Below are positions 15,184-20,383 of a stretch of DNA of 20,383 nucleotides, piece by piece. The DNA comes from a virus: positions 1 through 20,383 of IMG/VR virus record IMGVR_UViG_3300035698_012845. One strand, given 5' to 3'. The notes under the pieces were generated by a model, which was not told the DNA's origin, searched no databases, and saw nothing but the letters and a program-made list of their open reading frames with translations. Position 1 is the stretch's first letter, and the number at the start of each line of letters is the position of its first letter. A program made the position numbers and the translations under genes.

Positions 15184-16052
15184 AAGATAAAATAAAAGAA
15201 GCTAAAGACCAAGGATTTTCAGATACAGAAATATTAGACTATTTAAATAAAAACTTTCAAAATATGGATGGTCCAATAACAGAAGCACGAGAAAAACTAT
15301 ATGATGATCAATCAATACTGAATTATTTAAGTCATAGTGATGTTAAAGCTGTAAGGAAAACAGCAGATGTAGTAGATAAAGTTGAACTATCTCCTAAATT
15401 TTTATATAAACAAAATCAGAAAATTTTCGAGAATATAAATAAAGACCATAAGAAAACTTTAGTTAATAAAAATAGATTAAAAAAACTATCAGAATTAACT
15501 AATAATCCAAATCTTCCAGAAGGATGGGCAGCAAAAGCTTTTATTGGAAAAGCAGGAAGAGTTGGACCTTATGCAGCAGCATTAGCTCCTAAAGAGTTAA
15601 TTGAATATCAGAAGTTAATTGTAGAAATGACAAGTGGAGCTAAAGATAGTTATGGAGCTAGAATTACAAACTTTGAATTAGAAACATTTCTAAATCAGTT
15701 ACCAAATTTAGCGAGTACAAAGGCAGGACAAAAGGCAGTTATTAGAAATTTATCAATAATTAATGAATTAAATGAAGTATATGCAACAGGAATGAAAAAT
15801 GTGTTCAAAAAAGCAGGTGGAATACATAAGATTGGATATGATGAAGCTGTTAATAAATTTGATGAAAAGTATGGGAAAAAGGTAAGCGATTTAATTCAAG
15901 GATATAAAGAGCCAACAGAAATAATAGGCGATAGAATTAAAGTTCAATCACCCACAGGACAGATAGGAACTATTCCTAAAGCTAATTTACAAAAAGCGTT
16001 AGAAAAAGGATATACAGAAACAGATAATAAATTAGAAAAAGAAACTAACTAG
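15180..16052 (+). CDS. Ejection (internal virion) protein, third of the group
   Basis: A 290-residue helical protein starting in an ATGA overlap with the upstream stop. It opens with IKEAKDQGFSDTEILDYLNK, a short helical motif also present in the preceding protein, and closes with RIKVQSPTGQIGTIPKANLQ and KALEKGYTE, a small strand-plus-helix motif (P.G..G.IP...L..AL..GY) common in ejection and internal proteins of podoviruses. The middle is helical (LPEGWAAKAFIGKAGRVGPYAAALAP). It may be a gp16-type component or the second half of an older longer protein shared with its upstream neighbour. TAG stop. Confidence 0.55.
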   Translation: MKDKIKEAKDQGFSDTEILDYLNKNFQNMDGPITEAREKLYDDQSILNYLSHSDVKAVRKTADVVDKVELSPKFLYKQNQKIFENINKDHKKTLVNKNRLKKLSELTNNPNLPEGWAAKAFIGKAGRVGPYAAALAPKELIEYQKLIVEMTSGAKDSYGARITNFELETFLNQLPNLASTKAGQKAVIRNLSIINELNEVYATGMKNVFKKAGGIHKIGYDEAVNKFDEKYGKKVSDLIQGYKEPTEIIGDRIKVQSPTGQIGTIPKANLQKALEKGYTETDNKLEKETN

Positions 16053-16062
16053 GAAATATAAA

Positions 16063-17361
16063 ATGGAAGATAATGATTTAGGGTTTGAACCCGAAGTAAA
16101 AAAACAAACTTTTGGAGAAAATGTTAAATCAAATATTGGATATGCAAGTAAAAAGTTTGTTGGTGAAGCAATAGGTGGAATAGGAAGTTTAACAGAATTA
16201 ATAACAAATCTTCCATATATAGGTAATATAGCTGGAGGAGCGTTAGGAAAAACGGCAGCAAAGCTTTTACCTAAAGTAGAAGGAGTTGAAAAAGGCTTTG
16301 AAAAGATTTTAGGCAGAGAATTTAAACCAACTGGAACAATATCAGAAATATTAGGTGAAGCAGCGGGATTTGGAGGAGGTTTATTATCATTAGGAGGAAT
16401 ACCTAAAGCAGCAAGTGTAGCAGGTAGAGCAGTCAGAACATTACTAGCAACTGGATTACCAGCAATAGCCTCTGTAATGACTAAGAAAGGCAAGTTGCCA
16501 CCTTGGGTGCAAGCTGGAGCTACTATAGGTACATCTTTATTAGCACATAAATTAACTGGATTAAACGCTAAACAGATAGAAAAGAAATTATATAGCGAAG
16601 CTAGACAAAGTGCTGGCAATTCCAAAATAAATGCTAGACAAAGAATTAGGTCTCCTGGAGCGCAACCATTAAGCTCATTTGAAGAAGAACTAAGAACTTT
16701 AAGGGAAGACATTTTAGTTGGTGGAACAAATCCATCTTATAAAGACCCAACAGTAAAACATATCAACGAATTATTAGATGCTATAACTAAAAATAACGGA
16801 GAATTACCTGTAGCTGACATATTAAGATTTAAAGAAAACATTAATGCAACGAGAAGCACTTTTTTCAAGAGATCACTAACTGGTGAAATTCATGCACCAA
16901 AAGCTAAAAGATTAATTAATGGTTTAAATTCACGAGTAGATACCTTTTTAAATAGATATCAAAATCCAGAATTTCATACTGCATATAGAACTGCTAATTC
17001 TATACATAAAGGAAGAATGGACACTAGAAAGATATATGAATTTTTATCATCCCATGCATTTAATAAAACTAATTCTATGGGAATTGGAGCTGGCTTGGCA
17101 TACACATTGATAAATGGAGCAATGGGGACTTTACTAGGAAAAGCAGCACCAATAGCTGCTGGAGCGCAAACATTAGCCTTTACTAATGCATTAGCAAGGA
17201 ATCCTGGTTTAAGATATGCCCTTAGAGAATTTTTAATAAGTGCATCAAAAGAAGAGTTAAAAGCAACAGGAAAAGCTTTAAATAATCTAGGGAAAGAGGC
17301 AAAAAAAGCTAAATTAGATTTATCTCAATATGAAGATGTTGGTTTTTCCTCTGATGAATAG
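16063..17361 (+). CDS. Ejection protein with several hydrophobic segments
   Basis: A 432-residue protein with AGGAAAT upstream. The N-terminal half has repeated Gly/Ala/Leu segments likely to enter membranes: near 38-70 (IGGIGSLTELITNL, IAGGALGKTAAKLL), 97-138 (AAGFGGGLLSLGGIP, LLATGLPAIASVM) and 148-165. Residues 170-300 are polar and helical. Residues 330-365 hold two more hydrophobic stretches (MGIGAGLAYTLINGAMGTLL, PIAAGAQTLAFTNAL), and the C terminus is basic then acidic. This profile fits a late ejection protein of the gp16 type that crosses the inner membrane. It is the last gene of the cluster, before the minus-strand island. Confidence 0.6.
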   Translation: MEDNDLGFEPEVKKQTFGENVKSNIGYASKKFVGEAIGGIGSLTELITNLPYIGNIAGGALGKTAAKLLPKVEGVEKGFEKILGREFKPTGTISEILGEAAGFGGGLLSLGGIPKAASVAGRAVRTLLATGLPAIASVMTKKGKLPPWVQAGATIGTSLLAHKLTGLNAKQIEKKLYSEARQSAGNSKINARQRIRSPGAQPLSSFEEELRTLREDILVGGTNPSYKDPTVKHINELLDAITKNNGELPVADILRFKENINATRSTFFKRSLTGEIHAPKAKRLINGLNSRVDTFLNRYQNPEFHTAYRTANSIHKGRMDTRKIYEFLSSHAFNKTNSMGIGAGLAYTLINGAMGTLLGKAAPIAAGAQTLAFTNALARNPGLRYALREFLISASKEELKATGKALNNLGKEAKKAKLDLSQYEDVGFSSDE

Positions 17362-17366
17362 CTTAA

Positions 17367-17396
17367 GTTATAACATCCATTCTATGAGGATGTAAC
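17367..17396. terminator. Possible weak bidirectional terminator hairpin
   Basis: ACATCC (17373-17378) pairs with GGATGT (17388-17393) around a nine-base loop, and outer GTT (17367-17369) can pair with AAC (17394-17396) across a three-base bulge. It sits between the end of the ejection genes and the end of the minus-strand genes, where two transcripts converge. There is no good T-run on either side, so this is a weak candidate. Confidence 0.3.
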
Positions 17397-17421
17397 ATTT
17401 CTGTAAAGCGAAGAGATTATT

Positions 17422-17589
17422 TTAATCAATAGCTAAAATAAAAAATATGAATGTAAGGCCTGCTAATCCAGTTATTAATTTAAGAAATGTAATCTCACTC
17501 CTAAAAAAACCAAATATTAAAGAAATACAAATTATGACAATTAATATTCTCAGGAAAATACAAAGTGGCTTTACGTCAAGTCTACCCAT
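17422..17589 (-). CDS. Two-helix membrane peptide (55 residues) in immI-like island
   Basis: This short ORF encodes a very hydrophobic peptide with two predicted membrane segments: residues 9-28 (LCIFLRILIVIICISLIFGF) and about 33-53 (EITFLKLITGLAGLTFIFF and on), separated by a short charged loop (RSE). It has no clear Shine-Dalgarno site but starts 14 bases after the stop of the 101-residue gene, so coupling is possible. In P22, the inner-membrane exclusion protein SieA (about 160 residues) lies at the corresponding place, between the last ejection gene and the repressors. This peptide is much shorter and no homology is claimed. AT-rich DNA can give chance hydrophobic ORFs, so this is a candidate only. 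Confidence 0.45.
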   Translation of the reverse strand: MGRLDVKPLCIFLRILIVIICISLIFGFFRSEITFLKLITGLAGLTFIFFILAID

Positions 17590-17603
17590 TATTTTAAGGG
17601 CAT

Positions 17604-17909
17604 CTAATTGTCATGAAGCACAGTTTCTATTGTGTCACATATTTCACGCAAATCAATAATCTCGTGTCCAATGCAATTATTTTCTTTTATAATAATATTA
17701 GAGATAACCATGTCTACTATTTTCATGCAAGAGCATGGTGGCATCAATTGGACAGCTCTAAATGTATAAATTCTATATTTTTTTCCAGAAGATCCAATAA
17801 AAATTAACGAATAATCCTCATCAGTTGTATTTGTCTTTTCTTGTTTTAATGTGATATGTTCGATGCATTCAAAATTAAATATCTCAACCATGTTTTTTAG
17901 CAAAATCAT
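17604..17909 (-). CDS. Unknown 101-residue protein in immI-like island
   Basis: I do not recognise this protein. It looks soluble and globular, with alternating strands and helices: FNFECIEHITL, EDYSLIFIGSSGKKYRIYTF, CMKIVDMVISNIIIKE, EIIDLREICDTIETVL. Three Cys fall near PCSCM and NNC. AAGGG lies about 12 bases upstream of the ATG, a little far; the second ATG (residue 7) is an alternative. It follows the repressor gene by 64 bases on the same strand and probably shares its transcript. A role in superinfection immunity or antirepression is possible by place alone. Opposite-strand ORFs here lack good start signals. Confidence 0.6.
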   Translation of the reverse strand: MILLKNMVEIFNFECIEHITLKQEKTNTTDEDYSLIFIGSSGKKYRIYTFRAVQLMPPCSCMKIVDMVISNIIIKENNCIGHEIIDLREICDTIETVLHDN

Positions 17910-17940
17910 TATTTAAATTAACCCTTATTTGTATGTTTTT

Positions 17941-17978
17941 AGTGATGTACATAAAGCAAACGCTAGCCACACATCACT
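17941..17978 (-). repeat. Perfect 8-base inverted repeat at the end of the repressor gene
   Basis: AGTGATGT (17941-17948) and ACATCACT (17971-17978) are perfect inverted copies around a 22-base loop. The right arm covers the stop codon of the repressor gene. On the minus-strand transcript it would make a stem-loop between the repressor and the next gene. It is followed by A residues on that strand, not T, so it is not a standard terminator. It may limit read-through, stabilise the repressor mRNA or serve as a protein site. Confidence 0.45.
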
Positions 17979-18123
17979 TTGCCTTAAGTTGTTTGATCTT
18001 TTCTGTTAAAGCAAGTCTAAGCAATTCGGAAAAAGAAGTTCCCGTTAAAAGAGCCATTATCTTAGCTTGTGTATGAATATCAACTGGCAACCAAATAGTG
18101 GTTCGCTTATACATTTTCTTCAT
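17974..18123 (-). CDS. Arc-like ribbon-helix-helix repressor
   Basis: A 49-residue protein, the size of P22 Arc (53). It shows the ribbon-helix-helix plan: a short N-terminal strand (RTTIWLPVD, residues 7-15), helix A (IHTQAKIMALLTG), a turn, and helix B (FSELLRLALTEKIKQLKAK). Such proteins bind DNA as dimers through the strand pair. I chose the ATG at 18123 because the longer reading from a TTG at 18159 would translate through a perfect promoter whose -35 box is that TTG. Transcription would start at the A of this ATG, so the mRNA looks leaderless, as for lambda cI from PRM. An in-frame ATG at 18114 remains possible. Placed between ejection genes and tail gene, as P22 mnt/arc are. Confidence 0.8.
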   Translation of the reverse strand: MKKMYKRTTIWLPVDIHTQAKIMALLTGTSFSELLRLALTEKIKQLKAK

Positions 18124-18126
18124 GTA

Positions 18127-18162
18127 TGTAATTATATACAAATGTTTAGTAATTGTCAATTA
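18127..18162. promoter_or_regulatory. Candidate autoregulatory operator sites
   Basis: A 13-base palindrome, TAATTG-T-CAATTA (18150-18162), covers the -35 box of the repressor promoter. A second inverted pair, TGTA (18140-18137) and TACA (18130-18127) on the minus strand, exactly brackets the -10 box. Either would let the ribbon-helix-helix protein shut off its own promoter. Part of the symmetry overlaps promoter consensus bases, so chance contributes. Confidence 0.45.
18131..18159 (-). promoter_or_regulatory. Perfect consensus sigma-70 promoter for the repressor
   Basis: On the minus strand TTGACA (18159-18154) and TATAAT (18136-18131) are exact consensus hexamers with the ideal 17-base spacer. 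The predicted first transcribed base is at 18124-18123, on the A of the repressor ATG. This is the best bacterial promoter in the window. It points away from the tail gene. Confidence 0.8.
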
Positions 18163-18190
18163 TTTCTTTAAGTTTGCGCATAGTTAGGGT

Positions 18191-18206
18191 ACTTTAAAAA
18201 TAAAGT
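18191..18206 (+). promoter_or_regulatory. Inverted repeat before the tail gene
   Basis: ACTTTA (18191-18196) and TAAAGT (18201-18206) form a perfect inverted repeat around AAAA, seven bases before the ribosome binding site of the tail gene. It could be an operator or an RNA hairpin affecting initiation. I see no convincing plus-strand promoter between 18160 and 18225. Confidence 0.35.
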
Positions 18207-18225
18207 CATTACAAGGAGGACGTAA

Positions 18226-20383
18226 ATGCCTAAATTTAAAAGACCTAATGCGTATGCTTCACCGAAAGCTACAACACAAAGAACAGGTGAAATTAGATTT
18301 GCCACAGCGACTGAAGGAGCAGCAGGGACTAGAACAGACCTAGCTATATCTCCAGCAGTGTTAGACAGTGCGGTAGAATCTTTGATTCAAGATGGAACTA
18401 CTACACAAAAGGGAATTGTTAGACTAGCTACAGTAGCGGAATCGCAGGCTGGTACGTCAGAATTAATAGCAAATACACCAGCTGGATTAGCAGCGGTAGC
18501 GATTGCTGGAGCAACAGATGCTTCAGAAGGAACAAAAGGGATATTAGAACTAGCAACACAAGGTGAAACAAATACTGGAACTGACGATACAAGAGCAGTC
18601 ACACCATTGAAACTAAAGACTAATTTTGCTTCACCACCAGCAATAGGTGGAACAGCACCAGGTTCAGGTGCATTTACAGATTTAGCAGCAACAGGAGTCG
18701 GCACAGGAAATGTTATGACTTCTGATACAGCTTCTAGTTTTTCTGTAACAGGAGCAGCAGCAGATCTAACATTAAATAGTGATGCAGGACGGGTCATATT
18801 AAATGGCGAAGAGGCAATCGACGATGCAGTGACAATAGTATCTGCAGCCGGGGGTATCGATGTAGATGCAGCACTTTCTATTGTTATTAGCTCATCTGAA
18901 AATAGTGCGGATTCTATCTTCATTGAATCTAGTGCTGGAGGAATTGACGTAACAGCAGCGGGTGCAGCAGGCGAAGACATTGATGTCACATGTACAGCAG
19001 GATCAGTAAACATTACAGCTGGAGAGTCCGCATCAGATTCAATTGTTATTACTTCCTCTATTGGAGGAATTGACATTGTGGCAGCTGGAGCAGCAGCAGG
19101 CGAAGATATAGACATTTCTTCAACTGGCTCATCAGTAAATATTTCAGCTTCAGAAAACGCAGCAGATGCGGTTACAATCACAGCAAGCGCTGGAGGAATA
19201 GATATATCGGCTACAGGAACAGCAGGCGAAGATATTGATATTACAGCAACTGGAAGTTCAGTAAACGTAGTAGCAACAGAAGCAGCAGCAAAAGCAATTT
19301 ATTTACATGCAAACGGCGGAGCAGCAGAAACTATCGAGATTCATGCTGACCAAGGAACAGGCGTAGCTAGTGTTAGTCTTCTATCTGATGTTGGAGGAGT
19401 AACTATCTCTGGTGGCGTTGCGAGTGCTGACGCTATAAATATCGTATCTGCAAATGCAGGCGGAGGCATAGATATCGACTCTGGCACAGCAGGAACAATC
19501 ATGGATTCTACAGGTGCTATATCACTAGATGGTGCAGCAGCTTCCAATTTCTCAGTAGGTGGAGCAGGAATTGACCTTACTCTTTCTAGTGCAGCAGGTA
19601 GAGTTGACATAGCAGGTGGAGAAGCACTTGATGATGCAATTACTATACAAGCAGCAGCAGGCGGAGTGGATATTGATGGAATATTACAAATAAATATTGC
19701 TTCAGCAGAAGCTCAAGCGGATGCTTTAGTAATTAATTCCTCAGCAGGTGGTATGGATATCTCTTGTGATGGAGCAGCGTTAGACTTAGACCTAAGTTCT
19801 ACAGCAGGTAGAGTTAATGTAACAGCTGGAGAAGATGCAGCAGATGCTATATATCTTCATGCTGATGCTGGAACAAGTGAAACAATAAGACTACATTCAG
19901 ATCAAGGAACTGGAGCAGATTCAGTTGAACTAGAATCAGATGTTGGTGGGATTACGCTTAAATCTGGGTTAGCTTCTAGTGATGCTATTAATTTAGAATC
20001 TACTGTTGGTGGCTTAGACATTGATACAGCTTTAGATATTGTAATTACATCAACAGAAAATGCAACTGATAGTATTTATATACATGCAAATGGTGGAGCA
20101 ACTGAGCAAATAAGACTTCATGCTGATCAAGGAACAGCAGTTGGTTCGATACAGTTAGAATCAGATGTTGGTGGGTTAACGTTGTTATCGGGTCTTGCGC
20201 ATGATGATGCAATCAACCTTACAGCAAGTGCTGGCGGCTTGGATCTTGACGGAGCTTTACAAGTAAACATAGCTTCATCCGAAGCAGCAGCGGATGCTAT
20301 AGTAATTTCAGCCTCTAATGCAGCAGGAGGAATTGATCTTACTACAGGTGGCGGATCAGTTGATATCAGTTCAGCAGGTTTTG
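18226..20383 (+). CDS. Repetitive tail fibre protein (3' end beyond window)
   Basis: Open for 719 codons with no stop, preceded by a perfect AAGGAGGA. After a basic start (MPKFKRPNAY) come three tandem units of the phage tail-fibre repeat type, about residues 18-130 (TGEIRFATATEGAAG...LAISP; KGIVRLATVAESQAG...IANTP; KGILELATQGETNTG...AVTP). Then a PPAIGGTAPGSGAFTDLAATG linker, common before fibre shafts, and a very long Gly/Ala/Ser/Asp/Ile-rich array with SAGGIDI-type strands spaced as in a beta-solenoid. Residues 225-351 contain three clear tandem repeats of 42-43 residues. This would be the receptor-contacting fibre or spike. No P22 tailspike head-binding domain is visible. The receptor tip is not in the window. 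Confidence 0.8.
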   Translation, partial: MPKFKRPNAYASPKATTQRTGEIRFATATEGAAGTRTDLAISPAVLDSAVESLIQDGTTTQKGIVRLATVAESQAGTSELIANTPAGLAAVAIAGATDASEGTKGILELATQGETNTGTDDTRAVTPLKLKTNFASPPAIGGTAPGSGAFTDLAATGVGTGNVMTSDTASSFSVTGAAADLTLNSDAGRVILNGEEAIDDAVTIVSAAGGIDVDAALSIVISSSENSADSIFIESSAGGIDVTAAGAAGEDIDVTCTAGSVNITAGESASDSIVITSSIGGIDIVAAGAAAGEDIDISSTGSSVNISASENAADAVTITASAGGIDISATGTAGEDIDITATGSSVNVVATEAAAKAIYLHANGGAAETIEIHADQGTGVASVSLLSDVGGVTISGGVASADAINIVSANAGGGIDIDSGTAGTIMDSTGAISLDGAAASNFSVGGAGIDLTLSSAAGRVDIAGGEALDDAITIQAAAGGVDIDGILQINIASAEAQADALVINSSAGGMDISCDGAALDLDLSSTAGRVNVTAGEDAADAIYLHADAGTSETIRLHSDQGTGADSVELESDVGGITLKSGLASSDAINLESTVGGLDIDTALDIVITSTENATDSIYIHANGGATEQIRLHADQGTAVGSIQLESDVGGLTLLSGLAHDDAINLTASAGGLDLDGALQVNIASSEAAADAIVISASNAAGGIDLTTGGGSVDISSAGF
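18898..19278 (+). repeat. Three tandem 126-129 base coding repeats in the tail fibre
   Basis: Copies at 18898-19023, 19024-19152 and 19153-19278 each encode 42-43 residues of the pattern E-x-A-A-D-x-x-x-I-x-S-x-x-GGIDI, then AAGEDIDI and GSVNI. DNA has diverged at third positions, so the duplications are not recent. Confidence 0.7.
19297..20233 (+). repeat. Dispersed super-repeat in the tail fibre
   Basis: A second module starts at 19297, 19849 and 20074 (residues 358, 542 and 617). It has the form IYLHA-x-GG/AG...E-x-I-x-LHADQGT...SDVGG-x-T-x-x-SG-x-A...DAIN. Between copies lie other duplicated units, such as LQINIASAEA near 19684 and LQVNIASSEA near 20260. Confidence 0.65.

Noticed and set aside
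17447-17807. Plus-strand ORFs at 17447-17659 and 17613-17807
   Set aside because: Neither has a ribosome binding site, their products have no protein-like pattern, and the minus-strand ORFs overlap them with better structure and context.
18121-18159. Longer repressor reading from a TTG at 18159 (61 residues)
   Set aside because: The TTG is the first half of the -35 box of the promoter and the added 12 codons cover the promoter itself, so they cannot be on the transcript it makes.
18387-19610. Long minus-strand ORFs of 264 and 89 codons under the tail fibre
   Set aside because: They are shadows of the GCA/TCA/ACA-rich repeat coding on the plus strand; the products are low-complexity Ala/Pro/Ser with no start signals.
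18898-20383. CRISPR array suggested by repetitive sequence
   Set aside because: The repeats are in-frame, diverged at third codon positions, and form one open reading frame; there are no constant repeats with unique spacers.

Overview
The window looks like the structural region of an AT-rich, short-tailed (podovirus-type) phage or prophage. Genes run mainly left to right, tightly packed, many with strong Shine-Dalgarno sites, and several overlap by a few bases at stop/start junctions. TAA, TAG and TGA all end genes here, so the genetic code is standard. The gene order follows phage P22 and its relatives: terminase large subunit, P22-type portal, scaffold, major capsid protein (of the N4-gp56 type), head-to-tail adaptor, gp10-like hub protein, a group of ejection proteins, a small regulatory locus, then a tail fibre. 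A Gram-negative host is likely but cannot be named from this sequence. No integrase, lysis or replication gene is visible.

Positions 1-3538 hold packaging genes disturbed by homing-endonuclease-type genes. The terminase large subunit is split: its ATPase part ends at 123, an HNH-type gene (186-1085) follows, and the nuclease part restarts at 1075 with its own ribosome binding site. A second protein of the same family lies on the minus strand at 2111-3301, followed by a small coupled basic ORF. A 243-base gap before the portal gene carries a consensus-like promoter.

Positions 3545-13517 are the head and connector module: portal, two small unknown proteins, scaffold, major capsid protein, an FCCH-domain head protein, a structured intergenic RNA (8662-8758), a conserved unknown protein, the adaptor, two Cys-rich small proteins, a 49-residue basic protein, a fibre-like protein, the gp10-like protein and a small structural protein. 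Positions 13529-17361 encode four probable ejection proteins that would leave the capsid with the DNA and help it cross the cell envelope.

Positions 17362-18225 form a minus-strand island resembling the immI region of P22 in both place and content: an Arc-sized ribbon-helix-helix repressor transcribed from a perfect consensus promoter as an apparently leaderless mRNA, an unknown 101-residue protein, and a 55-residue two-helix membrane peptide at the relative position where P22 carries sieA. After it, a very repetitive tail-fibre gene starts at 18226 and runs off the end of the window.

The most notable points are the split terminase, the immI-like island with its leaderless repressor and overlapping operator candidates, the matching GTAAGA/TCTTAC hairpins on either side of the scaffold-capsid genes, and the modular repeat architecture of the tail fibre.
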